Source of the DNA: Euwallacea fornicatus
Taxonomy: Eukaryota; Arthropoda; Insecta; Coleoptera; Curculionidae
NCBI RefSeq assembly: GCF_040115645.1
Contig: NC_089553.1
Span: 4,712,001 to 4,776,000, forward strand
DNA: 64,000 bases
Direction: 5' to 3'
Below are positions 1 to 10,590 of the stretch, piece by piece. A program made the position numbers and the translations under genes. The notes below the pieces were generated by a model. It did no database searches and had not been told where the DNA came from. It saw nothing but the letters and a program-made list of their open reading frames with translations. How positions within the stretch are numbered: the first letter of the stretch is position 1; each line of letters opens with the position of its first letter.

Positions 1-350
1 AAGAGATCACGAAGCAGGTCGAATCTTCCAGACGGTGCCACGCCCATTTTAGTTGCAGATTCTGATGAGGAGGACGTGGAAGTGAAGTCTCGGCAAAACT
101 GCGATATTGTCAACGTTTTTTCTAGTAGTTTGGATGATAATGTGTTTTACGATGATTGCAAGAAGGAGTGTCAGTTTCATCCTCAAAACCCCACGGAGAT
201 TAAATGCAGTGGAATGTAGTTGATTGTGAGGAATTGACTAAACTAGGATTGAGGGTAGATGAGGAAATAAATCTTCCTGATGACGATGTACCGGGGCCTG
301 TTAAAATGTACCGATTAACTTTAATTTTTATTGCAAGTTCTGTTATCTAA
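1..350 (+). CDS. 3' end of an unrecognised gene (partial)
   Basis: An open frame enters from the left edge and runs to a TAG at 217-219. It encodes an acidic, serine-rich stretch that includes the string DSDEEDVEVK. A second frame, 207-350, reads on through DCEELTKLGL and DDDVPGPVKM to a TAA at 348-350. The switch falls at TAAATGCAG (201-209), which looks like a splice acceptor, so either an exon boundary or a frameshift separates the two pieces. No upstream sequence is available to decide. I do not recognise the family. The acidic composition suggests a nuclear or chromatin-associated protein, but that is a guess from composition alone. Confidence 0.3.
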
Positions 351-2590
351 ACAGTTGCTTTGATTCCCGCGTGAAGGTATTACATACGAATGTATATATC
401 AGTATTAATAGGCATAGGCATTTTGTAAATATTTATTTATTTATTTATTTCTTCTATTTGTACTTAAATCAAGTTTGTTAATATAAAACTGTTGCTGACA
501 ACCATATAAAGTTGGTTAAATTTCTTATTTTGGCCGCTATTGCTCTGAAAATTACCCCGAACAAACAAGCTCAGCTGCAATCAAACATTTTCTTATTTTT
601 TAATATTCCAAAGAAGCATTAAGTACTACGATTCTGGGATTCACGCAAATTGAAAGTAACGCTGAAGCATGAATGGAAGTGAAAGGGCAAACTGAACAAA
701 TTTTGGCAATATTGTGCAACTCAATCCTGCGATGCTGAAGTAAAAACAATTGTCCTTCGTTTTCAGGTACAATTTGAATTATATTTTAGCGTTTTAGAAT
801 AGCAATTTCTAAACCATCTATTATCTATCCCCTTCTCATTACGAGAGTCATTCAAGCTTTGAACGTTTTATGACTGTAATTTTTAGAAATACTTTATTAC
901 ATACCATTACTTTACAACAAAGGTTTTCGATCAGTCTCATAATTACGGATAAAGTTAAGATGTCCACCCTCGGCGATTACCACATTTTAATACTTATACG
1001 CAAGCCACCATGTTTTGAGGCAATCGGGATACTTTTGTGTTGTTCTTTAGTTGTTCCTTGATTTTTCTCCCCACTTTTTAGAGGCTCTAACGTCCAGCTC
1101 AGCTTAAATCCCGATTTACAAATACACATTCAATTTTAATACGTAGTAATAAACACACAATTATACTTATACGTATAATTGTACTTAATTTAGAACAACC
1201 TGTATATCACTTAGGCCGATTTGGACCAATTAGTGCACCGCCGTGCACTAAGATATCACAGGCTTATGATGTAATCTCAACAGCTCAGTGTTCGCTGAGG
1301 AGACTTTTGATTGGAAATTTTTGTTTTCAGCCTAACATGTAGGGTCTGTTTTTGGGACACATCCCTTTCAAAGTTGCACGATTACCTTTGAACTGAGTGT
1401 GGTTTCCGAGATTGCGCTAAGTTATAGCACCAACATAATTCAAGAATATTATAGTTTGAACTGAAAATATCAAATTGCAAAATGTAGTAATAAGCGTTTG
1501 CAATTATTTAAAAAATATATAATGGCTCAACGAGAATGATTCATAAGGTGAACCATAGTAATTTGAACAAAATTATCGGTACGGGTACCGCAAATTTATT
1601 ATCGAAGATGAATGCATATAGTCCTGGGAAAAATCTGAGAAGATCGAGGGCTATGTGCATCATCCCAGTTCTGCATCTTTAATTAATTCAAGCCCTCGAA
1701 CGTGGTGTGAATCCTATTTTATTTCCATAGTTCAGTTCAACTCAAGCCACTTACACTCTGGCAATGTCAGGGGCAAGTATGTTACGTCTGCGAGAAGATA
1801 TCCTATCAACGTGATCTGCGGTGACCTTTTCGCGGTATGCCGACCAAATTTTCGAGTGTAAGCAGCAGGACTTAGGGCACAGGACCGGCCGATTGCCAAG
1901 AGTGACGAAGGTGATTGCAAATAGTTGTAAAAAAATGTAAGATGTTGAGGCCTTTTACGACTTTATGCATCATTCCAGGGTTACGTTTAATTCATTTAAG
2001 CACCTCTAAGGCAAGTCCTCGATCGTGTTGGGTCTTGTCAGTTCGGTTTAGCGCTGAAATGAGGCATAGAATCGTAATAGGGTCGGAATCACCTAATTTT
2101 TGTACCGATCTTCACAAAATTAAGCAGTTCTTCGTTCTTGAATCAGCCAGAACTTCTAATAACAATGGCACAATTCAATTTATTACATATGTTTCTTATG
2201 AGTCAACAAATCAGGAGCTTCCATAAATTCCTACTGATCAAAAGTGATGAAACAAAATTAACATGCTAACGCATATCCAGTAATGAACTAAGCAAATGTC
2301 ACTGCTATGTGACTCAAGTCTGACTCACTTTAAGGTGAACATTCAGAACTTCTTAAGAATCGGACGAAAAACCAACTAAATCTTGTTAAAAAAACATCTC
2401 AAAGCTATCATAAAATTGTGTACTGTAGTTGGAAACTATGTCACCACATGTATGATCTCAGACTGGCAAATAATACTGAATGTTAACTGTGGATGTAGGA
2501 GGAGGAAATGGTGAAGCTCATTCTGGGGGAATGTTTAATCCAATAAAGCTTTTGATAACTATATTAAGAAATTGGACTATTCTGAAAAAC
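351..2590. other. Intergenic, no gene seen
   Basis: This stretch is AT-rich and its short open frames show no recognisable family. A TTTATTTATTTATTTA-type simple repeat lies near 430-450. Two weakly similar blocks, around 1650-1760 and 1960-2060, share wording such as GCATCAT and may be an old duplication. I see nothing else to annotate. Confidence 0.5.
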
Positions 2591-2595
2591 ACATT

Positions 2596-2601
2596 TTTAT
2601 T
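2596..2601 (-). terminator. Poly(A) signal for BLOC-1 subunit 1
   Basis: The plus strand reads TTTATT, giving AATAAA on the minus strand about 165 nt beyond the Bloc1s1 stop codon. It is the best candidate signal on that side. Confidence 0.4.
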
Positions 2602-2767
2602 CAAAAATAAAAATTGTACTGTTTCCAGAGAATAATAATTACACATTTATGTTTAACAAGGCCTATATATGCAAAAACAAAATAATTTCTACTACACAAA
2701 AGTTGACCCAAATTGAGCCTGACATTAACAACAATAGCACCCCTAATCTTCTAAAATAAACTATTTA

Positions 2768-3266
2768 TTACTGACTGTTGTCACTTTGCTCCTGGGAACT
2801 TTTATAAGCAATTTCGAGTGCAGTTGTAATAGTCTGCATATCTCCTTCAATGGTTTTTGCCCAATTTTCAACGTCGCCTAGTTCCTTCAGAGCACTACTG
2901 AATGACTCAACTAAACTTAACCATTGCTGTGTTTGTTTGGAAAATGCCTGTGCACTTGTATGTAGTTGTTTGGCCTCTGCATCTAATTTCTTTTGGTTTA
3001 GGTATGCCTGCGCCACTCTATAGTATAATGAAATAGTCTATGGATAAATACTAGAGCCTTTTTTAATTATATACTTACCCGACATTTAAATGATCTACCA
3101 ATGCTTGAGTTAGATCCCCTGCAGATGCACAGGCCTCCTTTCTTTTGGTTTCTGTTATTATTTGCCAGTTTATAAATCACCAAACTGAAGGAGATTTTAT
3201 CATACCTTGAATTTCCTTTCTGACGCTCTGTTTTGTGGTATGGTCCTTTACCATTGAAGACAACAT
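2768..3266 (-). CDS. Bloc1s1: BLOC-1 subunit 1 (BLOS1/GCN5L1)
   Basis: Three coding exons on the minus strand, 3206-3266, 3079-3151 and 2768-3017, join in phase to a 127-residue protein, close to the roughly 125 residues of animal BLOS1. The family signature is plain: KRKEA near the start, ALVDHLNVG across exon 2, then VAQAYLNQKKLD, KQTQQWL, LGDVENWAKTIE and TALEIAYK. In animals BLOS1 is a helical subunit shared by BLOC-1 and BORC, which act on endosome-lysosome trafficking and lysosome positioning. The start ATG at 3266 opens with MLSSMVKDHTTKQ, matching the usual MLSRLLKEHQ-type beginning. The exon 2/3 join restores the conserved Gly-Val. The gene stands head to head with the Tube-like kinase, with 713 bp between start codons. 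Identification is secure; the short first exon is slightly less so. Confidence 0.94.
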
Positions 3267-3979
3267 TGTTTGAAAAAATTTAATGGAAAGCTCTTGCAAT
3301 TAGTGTTTATGCGACAGATTGGTGGTAATTGAGGAGTTCAACGTACTTTGTTTCTATTTCATCTCTGTATCATCACAACGAGTTTAAATTAAATTAATGC
3401 ACTAAAGAACAACAATAATTACCACCATATCGATCATTGATTATTATCAATTTACATGTTTATTTTTGGTTTCAGGTTGTCACGTAGTTACGTCAACGTC
3501 AAAAGTAAAAACAATCGATGCCAGTGTTAGGCTCATTTAAGAAATTTGTTAACACGTGGGTACCCAATCTGTCGCCATTTTAACTTTAAAGAAAAATTAT
3601 TATATAAACAAAAATAAAATTATGAAATTAACATACAGAAAAAACGAATTTACGATTCTATAATTTTAGATCAAGCCAGAAATTCTGAAAGTTTCGGGTC
3701 TCATCTCAATCGCTGGAGGGGGATAACACAATCACCTCAGCTGTTTTACTCAATCTGCTGACTGACGTGCATGTTATATCAATAGACAGGTCTGGATTCA
3801 ATGATTGATTGGACATTATTTTAAAAATTGTATGTATGTATAAATAATATGTAAATATATAGAAAAATATACAATAAATATGAATAATTAAAAAAAAATT
3901 AGATTTTATCAACTTACTCCTAAGTCTATATAAAATTTTTGTGAACTGTCAGGGAAAATCCATATTACTGAATGGACAA
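3267..3979. promoter_or_regulatory. Shared divergent promoter region Bloc1s1 / Tube-like kinase
   Basis: This 713-bp AT-rich gap separates two start codons that point away from each other, so both promoters must lie here or overlap their 5' leaders. No clear TATA box was assigned. An in-frame open stretch reaches upstream of the kinase ATG to 3941, but it begins with GTG and contains a CAG acceptor-like site, so it is best read as 5' leader. Confidence 0.45.
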
Positions 3980-6717
3980 ATGGCCTCGCCTGCAAGATAT
4001 GATTCTTCTTTAGAGATTAGAAATTTGCCCCCCAGCGTAACTGCAGAATTAACAAAAATATTGGATGAAGCCGATTTATGGAAAAGACTCATGACCAATA
4101 TCCCCAAGAGGCTTAATAACCACTCGTACAGAAGTGATATTACTGCTGCTAATGTTCGTAAATATAATTCCGATGATTTCAGGTAAACTACTATCTACAC
4201 CTGCATTACCTAAATACTTCACTACACTGGTATATGGATTTTAAATAGTGCAACATAAGAGATATGACATGTTTTAGGATCATTGAAAAGGGTAGTGAAA
4301 TGTACAATAAATCTTGCACTCAAATTCTTTTTGATGAATGGGGTACATCCGATAGGATCAGACCGTCACTAGGACACTTAAAATATCTTCTAATCAAAGC
4401 AGAACTTTTTAGAGCAGCCGATTATGTTGCAAATCTGTTGGGTTAGTTCAATTGTTACAATATGAGCAAATTACAAATTGATTGAAAAATTAATTTGTCA
4501 TAACCTTAGGAGAAGAACCAGCCTCAAGGCCTACTGAAGGACCTGCTGCAGCTGTTTCATTAAGCTTAGTTAACCAGAAACTTCAAAATGAGATTGAAAT
4601 TAAACAACATTTAGATGAAATTAATTATCCAAGAGAAGCAATTGAGAAAATCAGGAAAAAGTCTTCGGAGAACAAAAATCTTGTGCCAGTAAGTTCCTTC
4701 TGTATTATACAGGGTGATTGCTTGATAAATGTACATAGATATTTGGACACATGATTACAGAGGCAAATTGACATGTTGTAATACACATTTACGACTTAAC
4801 TATACAGGGAGGTTCTCTGGGAACAGCATGAATCACTCTGTATTTTATTAGAGGAACACATTCCTAACAGATCCTTTTGATTGGGTTACAGATTATTCCT
4901 GAAATTGTAGTAAGTGAAGCAAGACCATTACCAGAACCATCTCCAGCACCATTAGTTATTCATAGGCCTAAATCTCAATTTTCTAGCAAAGTTTCTGATA
5001 TGATTAAATTTTCTGACTGTATTGAAGATTCAACAGATGTGATTTTACCTGAATGTTCAATTTTTATGAGTAAAGAAAATAAAGGTTGGCAGAAAATTAA
5101 TTTAACATGTAGCAGTATTTCTTTTTATAATCATTTTGTAGATCTAAAGGATGGTAATCCATTTAAGAATCAGTCGCCACAAGAAATCGAAGAACGAAGT
5201 GAATTTATTCCCGTTTTTAGCAAGTTACTACTGAATACTGAAAGTAAAAATGATGCTTTTACAGTTGAATCTTCTAATACCAATTCAGAAGCTACCAATA
5301 CTGATTCAGTCAGCGAACTGATACCAATGGTCAGTGCCTTAAATCATGACTGGTCATCTAGCCAAACCCAACCACATTCCGAAATAATTCCTGACTTTGT
5401 CGCTGATTATATTCCCCCTAAATCAGACATAATTCCAGATTCTGTTACGCTCCCCAGCACCCAAAGTTTAACTTACTCAAGTGGAGATATTCCTTTGACA
5501 ATACCTCAGCCACCTTCTTTCAGTGCGTCTTCTAAGTGTCCATCACCTGTGCCTTATATATCTTTAAATACCCCACTCCCCCATTTCACGTACGCCGAGT
5601 TATCAAAAACAACGAGTGATTTCTCATCTGATAAAGGAGGAAAGTTTTTGGGATCAGGTGCCTTCGGATCTGTATTTTTAGCAACAGGATTGCTTGACAA
5701 ACCAGTTGCTGTTAAAAAACTATCTTTAGATTCCGTAGACAGTGATTACATTGTGAAGCAATTTAAAAATGAAGTAGAGGTGCTCTATAAATATAAGCAT
5801 GAAAATTTGGTGTCTTTACTAGGATACTCGTTCGACAGTAACACGTATTGTCTAGTGTACGAGTATATCCCGGGAGGGTCTTTGTATGAAGCACTCCAGG
5901 TAAGAGACGCGACTACACCATCAAAATATTATCAGACGACAGGATTAAAAGATCGCTTTTTGCAGAGGTATCCCAACGATTTGCTGTGGAAACAACGGCT
6001 TCACATTGCTTTTGGAACAGCCAAAGGTGTAGCTTATTTACATAATGCCTCTACTCCACTGATTCATAGGGATATTAAGTCGGCGAATATTTTATTGGAT
6101 GCTAATAATAATCCGAAGGTGTGACCTTTTGATTTGGTTTTGAATTGCCATTCTTTGTATTTTGAGTTAAAACTTTCGTGCCATGCTTTCTAAAATATTT
6201 ATTTTTGTATGCAGGTGTGCGATTTTGGTATAGTAAAACTTTTGCCTGGTCAATTAAATGATTTGGAATCGAGCCCTTGTGGTACGTCAGCCTATATGTC
6301 ACCCGAATACCATAGGGGCGAAATTTCCACTAAGCTAGACACCTTCAGCTTTGGCGTGGTCTTATTGGAGCTGTTAACATCTTTGCCTCCGTTAGATTAT
6401 AACCGAGACTACGCCGATCTTGTAAGTAGAATTACTTTTTTACTTGTAAATGTTTTTAAATTGCTAATTCGCACCCGAATGCTAGTAATTTTGATTTGTC
6501 GCAGGTGACCTATATCGAAGAACACTGCGAGAATTCCGAAGACATTGAACACGTCGTCGATAAATCTGTTGGCAGTTGGAGCGTAGGCGATGAAAATTTT
6601 GCCGCAAAACTATTTGATTTGGTGTGGCAGTGTTTACAGGAAGTAGAAAAACGCCTGCTTATGGAGGAAGTTGCCGAAGTGTTGAGTGAATTGGTGAAAG
6701 AAATGTCTAAATGCTGA
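3980..6717 (+). CDS. tub: Tube-like kinase (IRAK-4-type death-domain kinase)
   Basis: Six exons, 3980-4182, 4278-4441, 4510-4688, 4892-6118, 6215-6421 and 6505-6717, join in phase to 730 residues. An N-terminal death domain (about residues 10-125) carries WKRLMTNIPKRL, ILFDEWGTS and LLIKAELFRAADYVA, the wording of Drosophila Tube. A long linker (about 185-410) holds repeated octad-like motifs: IIPEIVVS, FIPVFSKL, LIPMVSAL, IIPDFVAD and IIPDSVTL. The kinase domain follows: glycine loop GSGAFGSV (about 436), VAVKK lysine (about 456), HRDIKSAN (574) and a DFG motif (594-596), then CGTSAYMSPEY. All catalytic residues are present. Drosophila Tube lacks the kinase, whereas other insects are known to have a kinase-bearing Tube, the IRAK-4 counterpart. 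The expected role is relaying Toll/MyD88 signals to Pelle. Pelle itself is the alternative, but the Tube-type death domain and repeats argue against it. Confidence 0.9.
4710..4840. mobile_element. 131-bp MITE in intron 3 of the Tube-like kinase
   Basis: The element begins CAGGGTGATTGCTTG and ends in AATCACTCTG, giving a short imperfect terminal inverted repeat (CAGGGTGATT against CAGAGTGATT). It is flanked by TA on both sides (4708-4709 and 4841-4842), as expected for Tc1/mariner-mobilised MITEs. It lies wholly inside the intron and does not touch the splice sites. Confidence 0.65.
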
Positions 6718-6906
6718 CTAAATTGCGTTCGCCGAGGCTATATGAAATAATTTGCATTTCATTTACTGATGGTCGCTATTTCATCGTGGCAAATACCGTA
6801 CTGCTGCACATGCAAACATTTTATGTGCGCAATTATGTAAACGTTTCAGGATGATATCATGTAGATGATACAGTGAAAACAATTTTTTTACTATTATACA
6901 CCTAAT

Positions 6907-6912
6907 AATAAA
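6907..6912 (+). terminator. Poly(A) signal of the Tube-like kinase
   Basis: An AATAAA hexamer lies 190 nt beyond the stop codon, the first good signal downstream. Confidence 0.45.
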
Positions 6913-7549
6913 TTGAAATATCAACAAGAGAAAATGGCATTTTTGTTTTATTTTCATATGTATATGTATCCCCTTTCCACTATAAACAAGAACTCATTTG
7001 AGGAGAACGCAATTGCTCAAAATGAGAAGTTAGTGCTAATGGTCTTAGAGAAAATGAAAACGCAACAAATTCAAGCGAGACTTTGGTGTCTAGAAATTCG
7101 TAACTACGGGATGTAACATGCGTAGGGGTTTTCCTTTTAACACGACATAGACCTCAAAAAACTAAGCAACATTTTTATATAACATTTTTTCGAAATCTAA
7201 AAAGAAACGAAATATGCGCAGATGAGTTTTAGTACTTTTTTGTATAAAATCTAAATCCATTCCTGCATAAAAGAGTGATTCAACGTAAAGGAAATAAAAT
7301 GTCCCACAAAAAATTATCAGCTATTGCAGGAACGCAGAAAACATTTAATGTTTACTGTTTTGCGATTTACCCACTCCGCTTAAAAATCAATCGTGAAGCT
7401 TAGCTGCAGGTGTTATTTTGATAAATAATCACTATTGATCCTATTAAATTGACAAAGGACCATAATTACTCGAATCGTGAATTGGTGGATATGTTGATGC
7501 GATTTGAACAGCCGGCGGAAAAACGGCATCCAGAACTTCCGACAGGACG

Positions 7550-7581
7550 TTCCAGAATCTTCGATCGGTAGGATATAAAAG
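7550..7581 (+). promoter_or_regulatory. Heat-shock element plus TATA box
   Basis: Positions 7550-7562 read TTCCAGAATCTTC, three perfectly phased 5-bp heat-shock units (TTC-GAA-TTC, 2-nt spacers). A TATAAAAG box follows at 7574-7581, 12 nt downstream, which is typical spacing for an insect heat-inducible promoter. A transcript would start near 7604. About 218 nt further on is a strong donor (GTAAGTAAT at 7822), and an acceptor TTTTCAG ends at 7908, just before the small-gene copy at 7961. That suggests a spliced 5' leader for that gene. The motif is seen directly; heat inducibility is inferred. Confidence 0.6.
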
Positions 7582-7908
7582 GCGGGGTTGCACAACGACG
7601 CACCCTCTTCCATTCTCTCGACGCGGGGAACATGACGAACATATTTCAACAACGCATATTTAGATATAAGTTTATTGTGTCCTACATAAATATATACATT
7701 CACAAATACCGATAACTACTCTACATTCTGTGGACAATCCCAAGTCGGACAGCGAAAACCTCACGAAAGCTAGCCCGACACCTTGAATAACTTCACTTTT
7801 TGTGAACTTATTCTTATATATGTAAGTAATATTTTTATCAATATGTCAAAATATACGTATAACAATAGCAAACACTTTTCGAAGACAAAATAATCTGTTC
7901 ATTTTCAG

Positions 7909-8657
7909 TCGAAGCTTTATCCAAAAATGGAAGCAGTTTCAATTACAAAAACGAGCTAAAATGGATGTTCAATTCAAATTAGAAGTATCGGAAGAAGGGA
8001 ACTTTAATTTTTCAGGGATTTATAATACTAATTGTAAATTTAAAATAACAGAAGGAGCAAGACGAATTACATTTTCAGTAGGAAATTCCACGTTGCAGTA
8101 TACAATATTATCTGAAAATATCAATGGATTTACAACTAATGAAAGAACAAAGTCACAATAACTTTCAAAAACGAAAAACGTGTTATCCCGCCCGTGTTAG
8201 AAATATCAGAAGAAGGGAACAATTGTTTATGGAATTATAATACTAATTGTAAATTTATAACAACGGAATGAGCAAGATGAATTACATTTTCAGGAAGAAA
8301 TTCCATAGTCCAGTTTACAATATTATCTGAAAATATCAATGGATTTACACCTAATGAAAGAACAAAGTCTATCACATTAACTTGCAGAAACGAAACACAT
8401 GTTGTATTTTCGATTCCAAACAAAAATGACCATAAGGCAGTTTTAGCAGAACTACAAAGTTTTTTAAGGAATAAGACAATGTGATTGTAGTATTTTATAT
8501 ATAATACATGTAAAAAGTCTCTTTTGACTTTTTGTATGAAATTTCCACACTAGTTATTTAATGTTGCTTCAGCGAGGATATTATGCCTACACCACTGAGT
8601 ACCTACGAATCAAGTAGTGAAGACAGTGTACTAAATAGTTCTGATGAAAAATTGTGA
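7909..8657 (+). pseudogene. Broken chimeric copy of the duplicated small gene (copy A/B)
   Basis: The 5' part (7909-8190) matches the start of the intact copy at 9942. ATG 7961 begins MDVQFKLEVSEEG and the frame is lost near 8150, where a 4-nt deletion (TATC) produces an early stop at 8159-8161. At about 8197 the sequence jumps back to codon 7 of a second copy, reading LEISEEGNNCLWNY, so two copies have been fused. The second part carries an in-frame TGA near 8268 (GAATGAGCAAG in place of GAAGGAGCAAG). Its splice donor has also changed, from AAGGTACT to AAGGAATA (about 8472). The terminal exon, acceptor CAG then 8573-8657, is still readable and ends NSSDEKL. It is non-functional as a single protein. 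The family is unrecognised. Confidence 0.75.
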
Positions 8658-9080
8658 TTAATTGATCTTATTTACTAAATTAATTTTTTTTTAATAAATA
8701 AATAAAATATAATTAATTTAAATCTACTTACTACCTTTATAAAATAGTATGCAAAATCATAAATTCTTACAAGGTTTGGAATTGGGGTGTACAATAATAA
8801 TAAACATAAATGATATTCATATTTCTCGGTATAAAGTATAAACTATAACAATGTAAAAAAAAAGTTACGTTCAGTTGCCTACCTTAGAGTAATAACTTTT
8901 CTACGGACGCAATGCGCTGTATATTAGAAACGGAAGCCGAAATCTTCCTTTGGATACAGGACGCTTCGCGCTGTGTCTTTTCTTCGAGTCACAGCACCTT
9001 ATAAGATGCCGAAGGCATCAATATAACAAAAGATGCACCTAAACGTCTTCTTTCCACTGGTCATATGTTGTGCAAAGTAA
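8197..9080. repeat. Duplicated block, first copy
   Basis: This block is nearly identical to 9960-11030. It includes the coding part, the intron, the terminal exon and about 400 bp of non-coding sequence beyond, recognisable by GCCTACCTTAGAGTAATAAC and GATGCCGAAGGCATC in both. The other copy is longer because it contains a MITE. A matching 5' block, 7785-8150 with 9762-10130, belongs to the same duplication. Confidence 0.8.
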
Positions 9081-9609
9081 CTTTTTTGGGGAAATTAAAA
9101 AAAAATCGGTATAAATTTCTGTAATTTTCCTTAGGTACCTACCTGGGAGATTTGAAATGGTTTTTGATGTCTTTGCTTAAAAGTTTTTCCAATGGTTCGG
9201 GTGAGACGAAAAGATGAGTACGATGAGGTTTTGGCGGTGATTGGGAGCTAGGTAGGTACTTGGAGATTTAGAAAATTTGAATTGATAATAGGTGCCAAAT
9301 GTGGTATTTTGGGGTTTGGGTTATAACAGCCCACCTACCACTTTTATGTTTCTTTAACATTAGACAAAATAGACCTTGTCCCGTTCGGGGTCGTAGTGTT
9401 TTCGCTATCTGACCTTAGATTATCTTCGGGATGTCGAGTAGTTTTTAGGCACTTGTAAATATGTATATGTAAACAGTACACAATAAGCTAAGAAATCTTA
9501 TCACTAAATATGAAAGGATTGAGTACGTTCACCGAGTGATTGTGGGTGGCTGACGACCAGGTGGTCAGGAAAATCTCGGTTCCACCGTATAAAGCCTTGA
9601 TCAGCGGTG

Positions 9610-9643
9610 CCTTTTTATATCCCCCCGGTTGAACCTTCTGGAG
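9610..9643 (-). promoter_or_regulatory. Inverted heat-shock-type promoter
   Basis: Read on the minus strand, a heat-shock element (plus-strand GAACCTTCTGGAG, 9631-9643; two perfect units and one degenerate) is followed 10 nt later by a TATATAAAAAGG-type box (9610-9620). The downstream minus-strand sequence (about 9490-9360) matches the leader at 7675-7790 in several strings, including TTATTGTGT, AACTACTC and AGCGAAAAC. It is therefore a second, inverted and diverged version of the promoter at 7550. It points away from the intact small gene at 9942. No clear product is seen leftward of it. Confidence 0.5.
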
Positions 9644-9941
9644 GCAAGTTTTCTCGCCGGCTTTTCGAACCACTTAGGGAACCGGGAAGATCGCCCTAGG
9701 GCACGTCGAACTATCATAGCCTGACAGACGACAGCTTATCGCGCGCTGGCTCCGGCAAAACCTTGAATAAATTCATTTTTTGTTAACATCTTTTTATATT
9801 TGTATGTGATTTTTTTATTATAATGTCAAAATGTATGTATAACAATAGCAAACACTTTTCGAAGACAAAATAATCTGTTCATTTTCAGTCGAAATTATTA
9901 TCCAAGAGTGGAAGCAGTTCCAGTTACAAAAACGAGCTAAA

Positions 9942-10590
9942 ATGGATGTTCAATTCAAATTAGAAATATCAGAAGAAGGGAACAATTGTTTATGGAATTA
10001 TAATACTAATTGTAAATTTATAACAACGGAAGGAGCAAGACGAATTACATTTTCAGGAAGAAATTCCATAGTCCAGTTTACAATATTATCTGAAAATATC
10101 AATGGATTTACACTTAATGAAAGAACAAAGTCTATCACATTAACTTGCAGAAACGAAACACATGTTGTATTTTCGTTTCCAAACAAAAATGACTATAAGA
10201 CCGTTTTAGCAGAACTACAAAGTTTTTTAAGGTACTAAGACAATGTGATTGTAGTATTTTATACAGTGTGACCCACATAAGAGCGGGACACCCCTGTAAA
10301 ATTTTCCAAGCACAATAAGAACTTCTCACAAACTAGAGTTTTTGATGCTTTAGAACATATAAAAAAATAATAAAAATCGAACCACAAATAAAAATTGTAC
10401 AGGGGTGTCCCGTTCTTATGTCAGTCACACTGTATATAATATTTGTAAAAAGTCTTTTGACTTTTTGTACAAAATTTCTACACTAGTTATTTAATGTTGC
10501 TTCAGAGAGGATATTATGCCTACGCCACCGAGTACCTGCGAACCAAGTAGTGAAGACAGTGTACTAAATAGTTCTGATGAACAATTGTGA
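9942..10590 (+). CDS. Small duplicated gene of unknown function, intact copy
   Basis: Exon 9942-10231 and terminal exon 10506-10590 join in phase (donor AAG/GTACT, acceptor TTCAG) to at least 124 residues. It begins MDVQFKLEISEEG, continues through GARRITFSGRNS and FTILSENINGFTLNERTKS, and ends in a Ser/Glu-rich tail, PSSEDSVLNSSDEQL. The frame is open upstream to the acceptor TTTTCAG near 9886, reading EWKQFQLQKRAK, so the true N-terminus may lie in an earlier exon. Alternating beta-type strands followed by a C-terminal helix (NDYKTVLAELQSFLR) resemble the general layout of a PH-like domain, but I recognise no family. Conservation of the tail exon and of both splice sites supports real coding. 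The intron contains a MITE. Start and regulation are uncertain. Confidence 0.55.

Noticed and set aside
3706..3912. Minus-strand frame rich in Ile, Tyr and Phe in the Bloc1s1/tube gap
   Set aside because: AT-driven composition, no motif and no splice link to either gene.
3941..3979. Upstream extension of the Tube-like kinase frame
   Set aside because: It starts with GTG, not ATG, and includes an acceptor-like CAG; the ATG at 3980 is the first in frame.
8235..8423. Minus-strand frames repeated at 8235-8423 and 9998-10186
   Set aside because: They mirror the coding strand of the duplicated gene, and only the plus-strand reading has conserved splice sites and a tail exon.
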